Below are positions 14,701-21,206 of a stretch of 23,750 nt of DNA, piece by piece. How positions within the stretch are numbered: position 1 is the stretch's first letter; each line of letters begins with the position of its first letter. The stretch comes from a virus, in the IMG/VR virus record IMGVR_UViG_3300017763_000192, positions 1 through 23,750 of that record; one strand, 5' to 3'. Both the position numbers and the translations under genes were made by a program. Under the pieces are notes generated by a model. The model was given only the letters and a program-made list of their open reading frames with translations, was not told where the DNA came from and searched no databases.

Positions 14701-15230
14701 AAAAAGAAAAATCAGTATTTGAGGTTTTATCAGCTGTAAATGTTAGCGATAAAGTCGAGAAAAAAGGTAATCTATCATATCTATCCTGGGCGTGGGCGTG
14801 GGGAGAGGTGAAAAAGCGCTATCCTAGTGCTGAATATTGGTATTACCAGGATCCAGAAACTAAATTACCATTAGCTTTTAATAATGGTTTTGGTGGTTTT
14901 TGCTATACAAGCGTTACCATAAATGGAGATACTTTGCCAATGTGGTTACCTATTTTAGATAACAGAAATCAAACTGTAACAAAACCAAACGCTTTCCAGG
15001 TCAACTCTACTTTAATGAGATGTTTAACTAAAAATCTAGCTATGCATGGACTTGGACATTATATTTATGCTGGAGAGGATTTACCAGCTCCAGCTGATAA
15101 ACCACAGCTATCTGAATCAGATTTAGCTGCAGTTTTAAAAGGAACTAAAGAAAATGCGAGAAAGGTACTCACCTCGTATTTAATGCCAAAAGAGTACAAA
15201 AATCAAATAATTAATAAATTTAAAAAATAG
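14697..15230 (+). CDS. single-strand annealing protein, DUF1071/Sak3-like, 177 aa
   Basis: Recognised by the N-terminal pattern SVFEVLSAVNVSDKVEKKG (about 6-24) followed by LSYLSWAWAWGEVKKRYP (about 26-43) and the later QVNSTLMRCLTKNLAMHGLG (about 101-120), characteristic of the DUF1071 (Sak3) branch of phage annealing proteins. These coat single-stranded DNA and promote annealing during phage recombination and replication. A 5'-3' exonuclease-like gene (15765) and an SSB-like gene (15234) lie just downstream, completing a Red/RecET-type set. Length is somewhat short for the family but the core is complete. Confidence 0.85.
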   Translation: MKKEKSVFEVLSAVNVSDKVEKKGNLSYLSWAWAWGEVKKRYPSAEYWYYQDPETKLPLAFNNGFGGFCYTSVTINGDTLPMWLPILDNRNQTVTKPNAFQVNSTLMRCLTKNLAMHGLGHYIYAGEDLPAPADKPQLSESDLAAVLKGTKENARKVLTSYLMPKEYKNQIINKFKK

Positions 15231-15233
15231 ATT

Positions 15234-15554
15234 ATGAGTACAGAATTAAAAAAAGAAAATCCAAACAAACCTAAAGGAATAGTGGTATTTCCAAAAAGAG
15301 ATAATGCGCCAGATTTTGTTTTAGGTGATATGATTTTAACACCTAACGATTTTTTTAAATGGTGTAAAGAAAAAGAGGAGCATTTAACTGAGTACACTGA
15401 TAAGGATGGAAAAACCCATAAACAGCTTAAATTTCAGATTAAAAGTGGAGAATATGGTGTCAATTTTGAGTTGAACACCTGGAAACCAGATAGTCAAAGA
15501 ACTATAAAGCAAGTTAATCCTATTGCACAGGAAGAGGATGATTTGCCTTTTTAA
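15234..15554 (+). CDS. SSB-like single-stranded DNA-binding protein, 106 aa
   Basis: The product ends EEDDLPF, the acidic tip plus terminal Pro-Phe typical of bacterial and phage SSB proteins that recruit partner proteins. The body is short and mixed: NKPKGIVVFPKRDNAPDFVL (about 11-30), then KTHKQLKFQIKSGEYGVNFELNTW (about 60-83), consistent with a compact OB-like barrel, though a classical SSB motif is not obvious. It lies between an annealing protein and an exonuclease, fitting a role at single-stranded DNA. The call rests on the C-terminal tip and context more than on the fold. Confidence 0.6.
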   Translation: MSTELKKENPNKPKGIVVFPKRDNAPDFVLGDMILTPNDFFKWCKEKEEHLTEYTDKDGKTHKQLKFQIKSGEYGVNFELNTWKPDSQRTIKQVNPIAQEEDDLPF

Positions 15555-15563
15555 TTTAACCAT

Positions 15564-15590
15564 GGGGGGGGTACGCCTCCCCTTTTTTTT
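15564..15590 (+). terminator. intrinsic terminator after the SSB-like gene
   Basis: Seven of eight G (15564-15570) pair with CCTCCCC (15576-15582), including one G-T wobble, around a GTACG loop, followed by eight T (15583-15590). The left flank TTTAACCATGGGG resembles the TAACCAGGGG flank of the two upstream hairpins. Confidence 0.75.
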
Positions 15591-15598
15591 ATATAATT

Positions 15599-15781
15599 AT
15601 GAATTTTTTTAAAGATGTAGATATTTACGACAGCACTCCAGAAGATGATAAAAAATTTATGGAGCAAAGAATTACTGTATTACTTGAATACTTAGCTAAT
15701 TCAAGAAATGAAGTAACGATCCTCAAAGGTGAAAATTCATATTTAAAATTCAAACTAGAACAAAATGATATTAAATACTAA
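15599..15781 (+). CDS. small coiled-coil protein, 60 aa
   Basis: Starts just after a terminator and ends inside the exonuclease gene (17-base overlap), implying coupling. The N-terminus is acidic (DVDIYDSTPEDDKKF, about 6-20); the rest is a probable amphipathic coiled coil (ITVLLEYLANSRNEVTILKG, then LKFKLEQN). Not recognised; perhaps a partner or regulator of the exonuclease, inferred from overlap only. Confidence 0.5.
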   Translation: MNFFKDVDIYDSTPEDDKKFMEQRITVLLEYLANSRNEVTILKGENSYLKFKLEQNDIKY

Positions 15782-16535
15782 ACAAGACACTAATGCTAAA
15801 TATCACTCCAGTAGTGCTATTTCAGCTAGTGGATTAAAAAAAATATATAAAAAATCCGTTTATCATTATTTAAATGACAGTTTTACTGAAACTCCAGCAA
15901 TGGCGCTAGGTACAGCTATGCATACTTTAATGTTAGAAGGTCAGAAGCAATTCGACCAGGATTATTACTTAATGCCAAAATACGATGGTCGCACTAAAGA
16001 GGGAAAGCAAGTCAAAGCCAAACACGATAAGCTAGCAGGGGATCGCAAATGTTTAAGGGACGAGGATATGAATATTATATCTGGTATTATGAAAAATTAT
16101 AAACAGCATGATCTAGCTCAAAAATATTGTAACGGAACTGTAGAACTTTCTCATTATGGTAAAATGGAAGGGGTAGATGTAAGAGTGCGCCCAGACGTAT
16201 TTGACAAAAAAAATAATTGGATAGGAGATGTCAAAACCTGCCAAGATAACTCTCCTACAGCATTTAAAAGGGATTTATATAAATACGCTTATCACTTGCA
16301 GGCGTGTTTTTATTCTGATGTCTTAGGTTTTCCTCCAGAAAATTTTAGATTTATAGCAGTAGAAACAAAGCATCCATATAGCGTAGAGGTTTATGGCTTA
16401 GCAGATAAAGACATAGAGATAGGAAGAGATGCATATCAAAGAGCTTTAAGCGATTGGAAACTGTACTTAGTTACTGGAACTGCAAAAGGTTATTCCGCTG
16501 CTGGATATAATGAAGATGGATCTTTAATACTTTAA
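15765..16535 (+). CDS. PD-(D/E)XK exonuclease, RecE/DUF3799-like, 256 aa
   Basis: Probable 5'-3' double-strand exonuclease that makes tails for the annealing protein. It contains ALGTAMHTLMLEG (about 47-59), the helix seen at the start of the phage exonuclease VIII/DUF3799 fold; a conserved acid at about Glu127; RPDVF with Asp144; the GDVKT core with Asp155-x-Lys157; and YKYAYHLQACFYSDVL with Gln179, the trailing Q/Y helix of this family. All expected catalytic residues (D, D-x-K, Q) are present. The length is shorter than cellular RecE but usual for phage versions. An adjacent SSAP and SSB-like gene make the function convincing. Confidence 0.85.
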   Translation: MILNTKQDTNAKYHSSSAISASGLKKIYKKSVYHYLNDSFTETPAMALGTAMHTLMLEGQKQFDQDYYLMPKYDGRTKEGKQVKAKHDKLAGDRKCLRDEDMNIISGIMKNYKQHDLAQKYCNGTVELSHYGKMEGVDVRVRPDVFDKKNNWIGDVKTCQDNSPTAFKRDLYKYAYHLQACFYSDVLGFPPENFRFIAVETKHPYSVEVYGLADKDIEIGRDAYQRALSDWKLYLVTGTAKGYSAAGYNEDGSLIL

Positions 16536-16538
16536 AAG

Positions 16539-16955
16539 ATGGAATTATATAAAATACAGTTTTTAGTAGAAAATTATTTTGGTTATAAAATAAATATCAG
16601 ATGCAGACAGAGGCATTTGGTAGATGCCAGAAAAATATATTTTGGACTTTGCAGAGATTTTACTAGATATGGTTTAGCTGTAATGGGCAAAACATTAAAC
16701 AGAGATCATGCTACTGCTTTGCATAATATTAGAAGCTGTAAGGATTTAAGACAAACAGATCCAGATTTTAATAGAAAATATATAGCTTTGTATAAGCAGG
16801 TAAATGCTTTAAAAGCAAATAACTGGATTCCAAAAAAAATAATTATACCAAAAGTAATTCATCCAGGAAGATTTATATATGGGACAAAGAAATCCATTCG
16901 AGAAGTATTTAACAAAAGAAGACAAATTACAAAACAGCGTGATGTCTTACATTAA
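16539..16955 (+). CDS. stand-alone DnaA domain IV-like DNA-binding protein, 138 aa
   Basis: Residues about 23-65 follow the DnaA C-terminal domain: RQRHLVDARKIYFGLCRD as the long helix, GLAVMGKTLN as the turn region, and RDHATALHNIR (55-65), matching the DnaA signature RDHTTVLHA. In DnaA this helix-turn-helix binds the DnaA box. No AAA+ ATPase domain is present, so this is only the DNA-binding module, as found in various phage proteins. The C-terminal 70 residues are basic and not recognised. It lies among replication genes and overlaps the VRR-NUC gene by 77 bases. A role in origin binding, or in competing with host DnaA, is inference. Confidence 0.8.
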   Translation: MELYKIQFLVENYFGYKINIRCRQRHLVDARKIYFGLCRDFTRYGLAVMGKTLNRDHATALHNIRSCKDLRQTDPDFNRKYIALYKQVNALKANNWIPKKIIIPKVIHPGRFIYGTKKSIREVFNKRRQITKQRDVLH

Positions 16956-17253
16956 AATGCAATATCCAGGAGCTTTTGCAATCCATGTACCTAATGAGGG
17001 TAAAAGATCTCCATTTGAGCGTTATAAGTTTAAATACTTAGGCGGAACTGCAGGAGTTCCAGATATTTTAATTTTTGAGACAAAATCTAATTACAGTGGT
17101 TTAGCGCTTGAATTAAAGGTAGGTTATAATAAACCTACAGAAAATCAATTAAACTGCTTAAAACGTCTTAAAAATGCCTCCTGGGATGCACAGTGGTGTA
17201 ATACATTTGACGCTGCTAAAGATATTATAGATAATTATATGGCTAATGACTGA
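16879..17253 (+). CDS. VRR-NUC domain nuclease, 124 aa
   Basis: A stand-alone VRR-NUC (virus-type replication-repair nuclease) of the usual phage length. The core is FAIHVPNEGKRSPF (about 33-46), GGTAGVPDILIF (about 55-66, Asp62), LALELKVGYNKPTENQ (about 75-90, Glu78-x-Lys80 and Gln90). Related proteins are structure-specific nucleases, some acting as Holliday junction resolvases. I keep ATG 16879 despite the 77-base overlap with the previous gene, because the next in-frame ATG (16942) would remove helix 1 (EDKLQNSVMSYI). It could resolve replication or recombination intermediates before packaging. Confidence 0.88.
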   Translation: MGQRNPFEKYLTKEDKLQNSVMSYIKMQYPGAFAIHVPNEGKRSPFERYKFKYLGGTAGVPDILIFETKSNYSGLALELKVGYNKPTENQLNCLKRLKNASWDAQWCNTFDAAKDIIDNYMAND

Positions 17254-17497
17254 TTATAAAAATGTTTATTGGAATGAAATAGACCAGAGAATGTGGCGCA
17301 CAAACACCACAGCTGGAGATATTTCAGTCAGATTTGAATATGTAGGCACTATGACAAGAGCAGAATATGATTTACTAATTGAAGTTTTATGGGAATTATT
17401 TGAGGATGATAAAATAACCTTAGATGAGTTTAATAAGATTTTTGGTGATATTCGCAGCTTTTGTGATAGAATTAAAAAACTAATAGAATCTACATAA
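17246..17497 (+). CDS. hypothetical early protein, 83 aa
   Basis: Overlaps the VRR-NUC stop by eight bases. The product has Trp-rich N-terminal sequence (NVYWNEIDQRMWRT, about 6-19), then EYDLLIEVLWELFEDDKITL (about 40-59) and a helical end. The DDKITLDEFNKIFGDI stretch resembles an EF-hand-like acidic loop only superficially. Not recognised. Position between nuclease and initiator genes suggests a replication accessory. Confidence 0.6.
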   Translation: MTDYKNVYWNEIDQRMWRTNTTAGDISVRFEYVGTMTRAEYDLLIEVLWELFEDDKITLDEFNKIFGDIRSFCDRIKKLIEST

Positions 17498-17504
17498 ACA
17501 AACT

Positions 17505-18230
17505 ATGAAACCAAATTACTATGCTATAATACCAGCTGAGGTTAGGTATGATGAAAAACTATCGCCTAACGCTAAATTACTTTTTGGCGAGATAACTGCT
17601 TTATCAAATAAAAAAGGTTATTCCTGGGCATCTAATAAATATTTTTCAGAGTTGTATGATGTAGATAAAAAAACTGTTTCTAGATGGGTAAAGCAGCTAG
17701 AGGATTTAAACTATATATCTTCTGTTATAGAATACGATAAAGAAACTAAAAGAGTAGTAAAAAGAACTATAAAAATTAATAGCTCCTACCCTATGGACAA
17801 AAATGTGGGGGGGGGACAAAAAGATCCCCAGGGTGGGGACAAAAATGTCCAGGTTAATATATATAGTAATAATAATAATAATATAAAAAATAATAACGCC
17901 ACTTTTAAAAAAGTGTCTGATTTTGATAAAAAGTATGTTACTGCTTATGATCATATCAAAGTGTTATTTGAAAATAGATACCAGCCAAAAACAACTCTGC
18001 AGAAAATAAACTGGCTTAATGTTATACGCTTATGCGATACTAAAGATGATGTAAATCCCAGACAGCTTTACTGGATATGTAAAAAGGCAGTGGATGATGA
18101 ATTTTGGTCAACTAACTTTTTATCTATAGCAGGAATAAGAGAAAAAAAGCAAGGGGTTTCTAAGTTAGATAGATTTATTAAAAAATTTGGAGGTAAAGAA
18201 TTTGATATACTAGCTGATGATAATAAATAA
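17505..18230 (+). CDS. HTH replication initiator / helicase-loader-like protein, 241 aa
   Basis: The N-terminal 92 residues (YYAIIPAEVRYDEKLSPNAK at about 5-24, WASNKYFSELYDVDKKTVSRW at about 41-61) are a winged helix of the HTH_36 type found at the start of phage replication proteins. A Gly/Asn-rich linker (about 96-132) is followed by a helical C-terminal domain (about 135-235, including LYWICKKAVDDEFWSTNF), which in such proteins often interacts with helicase. The linker is encoded by iteron-like repeats and a long AT tract (see 17795-17896), as in the lambda O gene. The gene overlaps the next one by 14 bases. Function from domain layout and context. Confidence 0.75.
   Translation: MKPNYYAIIPAEVRYDEKLSPNAKLLFGEITALSNKKGYSWASNKYFSELYDVDKKTVSRWVKQLEDLNYISSVIEYDKETKRVVKRTIKINSSYPMDKNVGGGQKDPQGGDKNVQVNIYSNNNNNIKNNNATFKKVSDFDKKYVTAYDHIKVLFENRYQPKTTLQKINWLNVIRLCDTKDDVNPRQLYWICKKAVDDEFWSTNFLSIAGIREKKQGVSKLDRFIKKFGGKEFDILADDNK
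17795..17896 (+). other. candidate replication origin: iteron-like repeats plus AT-rich tract inside the initiator gene
   Basis: GGACAAAAATGT occurs exactly at 17795-17806 and 17837-17848, with a variant GGACAAAAAGAT at 17814-17825. The third copy extends to the inverted repeat GGACA-AAAA-TGTCC (17837-17850). An AT tract of 43 bases with a single G (17854-17896) follows immediately. Repeats followed by an easily melted AT stretch, inside the linker of an HTH initiator gene, is the arrangement of the lambda origin within O. No experimental support is possible here, and repeated DKNV codons could also explain the repeats. Confidence 0.5.
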
Positions 18231-18738
18231 TAAATACATATTAACGACATTAGAACAGAAGATAGTAGAGATCACTGGAAAAGCTAGACAAAAAAACAAA
18301 GAATTAACAGGTATAAACGGAAAAGGTGCTGTCGCCAATAATAACGAATACCTCCACAATAATATTATCGGTTTTGGAGCTGAATTTATATTTTGTAAGC
18401 ATTATAACCTCCATTGTGATTTTTATATTGGTAACACTTCTAAAATCAAAGGTACTGATGTATATGATGCAACCTGGAATGGTATATCCATAGATGTAAA
18501 GGTAACTGAAAAGGATTTGCCGCTAATGACTCCAGCATTTTCAAAATCTGATGTGGGGGGGTTTGCTTTTTTTCATTGTAAATATCCAGAGTTTATATTT
18601 AAAGGATTTGCTACTAATGATCAGTTATTTCAAAAAGAAAATATTAAAAAAGTAAAAGTCGAATCTTATGTTTTAGAACTAAAAAATTTGCTATCAGAAT
18701 CAGAATTTCTATTTTTAAACAAATTAAACAAACTATAA
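18217..18738 (+). CDS. PD-(D/E)XK-like nuclease, putative, 173 aa
   Basis: The visible signature is GFGAEFIFCKHYNLHCDF (about 52-69, Glu56), GTDVYDATWNG (79-89, Asp81) and SIDVKVTEKD (91-100, Asp93-x-Lys95), the E...D...D-x-K order of restriction-endonuclease-like folds. The C-terminal part (GGFAFFHCKYPEFIFKGF) looks like continuing core strands. The exact family is not recognised. It sits between initiator and primase-helicase genes, so a role in replication or recombination is more likely than restriction. It starts inside the initiator gene (14-base overlap). Confidence 0.58.
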   Translation: MIINNKYILTTLEQKIVEITGKARQKNKELTGINGKGAVANNNEYLHNNIIGFGAEFIFCKHYNLHCDFYIGNTSKIKGTDVYDATWNGISIDVKVTEKDLPLMTPAFSKSDVGGFAFFHCKYPEFIFKGFATNDQLFQKENIKKVKVESYVLELKNLLSESEFLFLNKLNKL

Positions 18739-18739
18739 A

Positions 18740-20422
18740 ATGAATTATAATGAATTTATAAATATAGGTATTACTCCAAAAGGTAATGCCATAGAGCAAA
18801 AGGTAATCTGTCCACAATGCTCGCACACTAGAAAAAATAAAAAAGATCCCTGCTTATCTATAAATTTAGATAAAGGCGTTTATAATTGTCACAACTGCGG
18901 ATGGAGTGGAAATGTAAATTTTAAACCAAAAAAAGAATTTGTAAAACCTCCAGAGGCAAAAACAAATTTGTCAGAAAAAACTATAAAATGGTTTAATAAA
19001 AGAGGTATTACAGAAGCTACTTTAGCGCATTGGAAAATAGGCGAATCGATAGAATACTTTCCTCAAGCTCGTAAAGAAAGAAATGCTATAAACTTTAATT
19101 ATTTCAGAGAAGGTGAACTCATAAACTGTAAATATAGAGATGGACAAAAAAACTTTAAAATGGTTTCTGGAGCTGAGCTTATTTTTTATGGTCTAGATTC
19201 TATAAATGAAATGTCTACTATTTATATAGTAGAAGGAGAAATGGATGCTTTGTCACTGCATGAAGCTGGTATATATTCTGTATGCTCAGTTCCTAATGGC
19301 GCTTCTAAAGGAAATCAGCGCTTAGATTACTTAGATAACTGCTGGGAATATTTTAAAGACAAAAAAGAAATTATTTTATGTACCGATAATGATCAGCCAG
19401 GATTATCTCTCAGAAACGAACTCGCTAGAAGGTTCGGACAATATCGCTGTAAATATGTAGAATTTGGCGATTTTAAGGACGCTAATGAGGTTTTAATTGA
19501 AAAAGGTGCTGAAGTACTAAGAAACATTTTAAAGACCTCAAAGCACTTTCCACTAGAGGGCGTAGTAAATGTTAATGATATATGGAAGGATGTATTAAAT
19601 TATAATGAAAATGGTATAAAAAACTATTCTGTAGGTTTAGGAGATAGCGATGATTATTTTAAAATTGATTTTGAGGGTTCTTGGTCAGTTGTTACTGGTA
19701 TTCCAAACTCTGGTAAATCAGACGTAGTAGATCAAATAGCTTGTAATATGGCTGTAAATTATAGACATAGAACAGCTTTTTTTGCTCCAGAATCATTTCC
19801 ATATGAAGGTCATATTAAAAGATTAGCCAATAAACTTAATGAGCGTATTTGTACTAATGAAGATTTAAATAATACTAAAGATTTTATTGAAGAGCATTTC
19901 TATTTTGTTAAAATTGATTTAGATAATTTAACTTTAGATGGCATACTAGAGGCGTTTAGAGATTTGGTGTTTCAAAAAGGCGTTAATCTTTTAGTAATTG
20001 ATCCCTGGAATATGCTTGACCATTCAGCTCAAAGAGATCACTCCTATATAGGGATTATGCTTTCTAAGATTACTCAGTTTTGCCAGCAGTCAAAAACTCA
20101 TCTTTTTCTAGTGGCGCATCCTAGAAAAATGTCTATTAGTGAATCTGGTATTTACCAAGTTCCAACTCCTTATGATATTTCTGGATCTAGTGACTTTTTT
20201 AATAAGGCATTTAATTGTGTTACAGTATACAGATCATTAGGCGAGATAACTAAATATAAATCTGATGCTGTTCAGATGCATATACAAAAAGTAAAGCGCA
20301 AAGAAAATGGAAGCCAGGGAATGTTCACTGTTGCTCCAGATTTTAAGGGTGGGGGGGTGTATAAATCAATAGATGAGAAAAAACAAAGATTTACAGTAGT
20401 TCATGATAAAGTACCTTTTTAA
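18740..20422 (+). CDS. bifunctional primase-helicase, T7 gp4/Twinkle-like, 560 aa
   Basis: Synthesises primers and unwinds the fork. Domain order: an N-terminal zinc finger with Cys24-x2-Cys27 and Cys50-x2-Cys53; a TOPRIM primase core with IVEGEMDALSLHEAG (about 164-178) and the acidic CTDNDQPG (Asp216, Asp218); then a RecA-like DnaB-type helicase with Walker A GIPNSGKS (320-327), FFAPESFP (about 350-357), Walker B LLVIDPWN (Asp421) and HLFLVAHPRK (about 454-463). The length and full set of motifs fit T7 gp4-like proteins and suggest a functional enzyme. It lies directly after the initiator and nuclease genes and before the packaging genes. Confidence 0.93.
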   Translation: MNYNEFINIGITPKGNAIEQKVICPQCSHTRKNKKDPCLSINLDKGVYNCHNCGWSGNVNFKPKKEFVKPPEAKTNLSEKTIKWFNKRGITEATLAHWKIGESIEYFPQARKERNAINFNYFREGELINCKYRDGQKNFKMVSGAELIFYGLDSINEMSTIYIVEGEMDALSLHEAGIYSVCSVPNGASKGNQRLDYLDNCWEYFKDKKEIILCTDNDQPGLSLRNELARRFGQYRCKYVEFGDFKDANEVLIEKGAEVLRNILKTSKHFPLEGVVNVNDIWKDVLNYNENGIKNYSVGLGDSDDYFKIDFEGSWSVVTGIPNSGKSDVVDQIACNMAVNYRHRTAFFAPESFPYEGHIKRLANKLNERICTNEDLNNTKDFIEEHFYFVKIDLDNLTLDGILEAFRDLVFQKGVNLLVIDPWNMLDHSAQRDHSYIGIMLSKITQFCQQSKTHLFLVAHPRKMSISESGIYQVPTPYDISGSSDFFNKAFNCVTVYRSLGEITKYKSDAVQMHIQKVKRKENGSQGMFTVAPDFKGGGVYKSIDEKKQRFTVVHDKVPF

Positions 20423-20424
20423 TT

Positions 20425-20676
20425 ATGGCAAAAAGACAAAAATATAAACAGCCAATAGTAAATACTGAACAGATGCATTATGATGCTTTTAAATGGTGTT
20501 GTGATAATCATATAAAAGTTTATCCTAAACCCAAGGGGGGACAATTTATATTAGTTTATTCTATAGATGGAGTGGCTAACACTTCGAATAAGTTACATGA
20601 GAAAAAGAATTACCAGCAAGCTATCTGGGATTTTTACCTATTTTTGTATAATAAATTTAAGGATGTTAGAAATTGA
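20425..20676 (+). CDS. hypothetical protein, 83 aa
   Basis: Begins two bases after the primase-helicase stop. The product is basic and aromatic: KRQKYKQPIVNTEQMHYDAF (about 3-22), KWCCDNHIKVYPKPKGG, and a C-terminal helix YQQAIWDFYLFLYNKF. No family recognised. Its last 14 bases overlap the next gene. Possibly a small replication accessory, from position only. Confidence 0.6.
   Translation: MAKRQKYKQPIVNTEQMHYDAFKWCCDNHIKVYPKPKGGQFILVYSIDGVANTSNKLHEKKNYQQAIWDFYLFLYNKFKDVRN
20639..20646 (+). promoter_or_regulatory. candidate TAnnTTTG (-7) box inside the end of the 83-aa gene
   Basis: TATTTTTG matches the -7 consensus, with 16 bases between its last base and the ATG at 20663. It could start a transcript for the 54-aa gene and the packaging genes. 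It also encodes part of the upstream protein (the Leu-Phe-Leu-Tyr segment), so chance is possible. Confidence 0.33.
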
Positions 20677-20827
20677 TTTTTTTCCTATTTATGGTATAAT
20701 GTTCGGTATTAACTATTCTAATGAAGATATAGAGATGATAGAGGTTTTAGCAGATGACAAAAGGCACACTCTACAATTCTTCTTATTTATATTCGGATTT
20801 AATATTCACTGGTTTAAAAAAAAATAA
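20663..20827 (+). CDS. conserved-looking small membrane-associated protein, 54 aa
   Basis: ATG 20663 overlaps the upstream gene by 14 bases; an in-frame ATG at 20567 lies deep in that gene and is less likely. The N-terminus (FFPIYGIMFGINYSNEDIE, about 6-24) is followed by a polar stretch and then a hydrophobic end (FFLFIFGFNIHWF, about 39-51) with terminal lysines. From memory, short proteins with this hydrophobic-acidic-hydrophobic layout occur in Bacteroidota phages just before terminase genes; function unknown. Confidence 0.58.
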   Translation: MLEIDFFPIYGIMFGINYSNEDIEMIEVLADDKRHTLQFFLFIFGFNIHWFKKK

Positions 20828-20828
20828 A

Positions 20829-21206
20829 ATGGCTTACGATACAAAAGAACTAGAGAAAAAATCACTAATTGCAATCAATCAGCATAAATTAATGTTTATG
20901 GAGCATATAGTGGCATTTTTACCATGTTCTAAAGAAACTTTTTATAATCATAAATTACATGAATCGGACGCTATAAAAAAGGCAGTTGAGGAAATGAGAG
21001 TTGGAAAAAAAACAAAGATGTTATCCAACTGGATTAATTCAGAAACTCCTTCATTGCAGATAGCAGCTATGAAGATGATTTCTGAGGAGCATGAAGCTCA
21101 TAGGTTAAACGGAACTAAGCAGGAAATTAGACAAACAGGGGGATTGAAGTCGAGAGTAATAGAGTGGATCCCAGCAGACCAGGGAAATGATCCAGAAGGT
21201 AAATAG
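20829..21206 (+). CDS. terminase small subunit, 125 aa
   Basis: I chose ATG 20829, one base after the previous stop; an in-frame ATG at 20754 lies inside the upstream gene. The product has an N-terminal HTH-like region (LMFMEHIVAFLPCSKETFYN, about 17-36), the stretch HESDAIKKAVEEMRVGKKTK (about 39-58), and SETPSLQIAAMKMISEEHEAHRL (about 67-89), the pattern of small terminase subunits in Bacteroidota phages and prophages. It recognises phage DNA ends or pac and delivers them to the large subunit. It overlaps the large subunit gene by 20 bases. Confidence 0.82.
   Translation: MAYDTKELEKKSLIAINQHKLMFMEHIVAFLPCSKETFYNHKLHESDAIKKAVEEMRVGKKTKMLSNWINSETPSLQIAAMKMISEEHEAHRLNGTKQEIRQTGGLKSRVIEWIPADQGNDPEGK

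Noticed and set aside
17246-17497. EF-hand calcium-binding motif in the 83-aa protein
   Set aside because: DDKITLDEF resembles an EF-hand loop only in acidity; loop length and key positions do not fit well and there is no second hand.
17706-17954. 82-aa hydrophobic - strand frame in the initiator gene
   Set aside because: Its Ile/Tyr-rich character is simply the reverse complement of the AT-rich tract and Asn codons of the linker.
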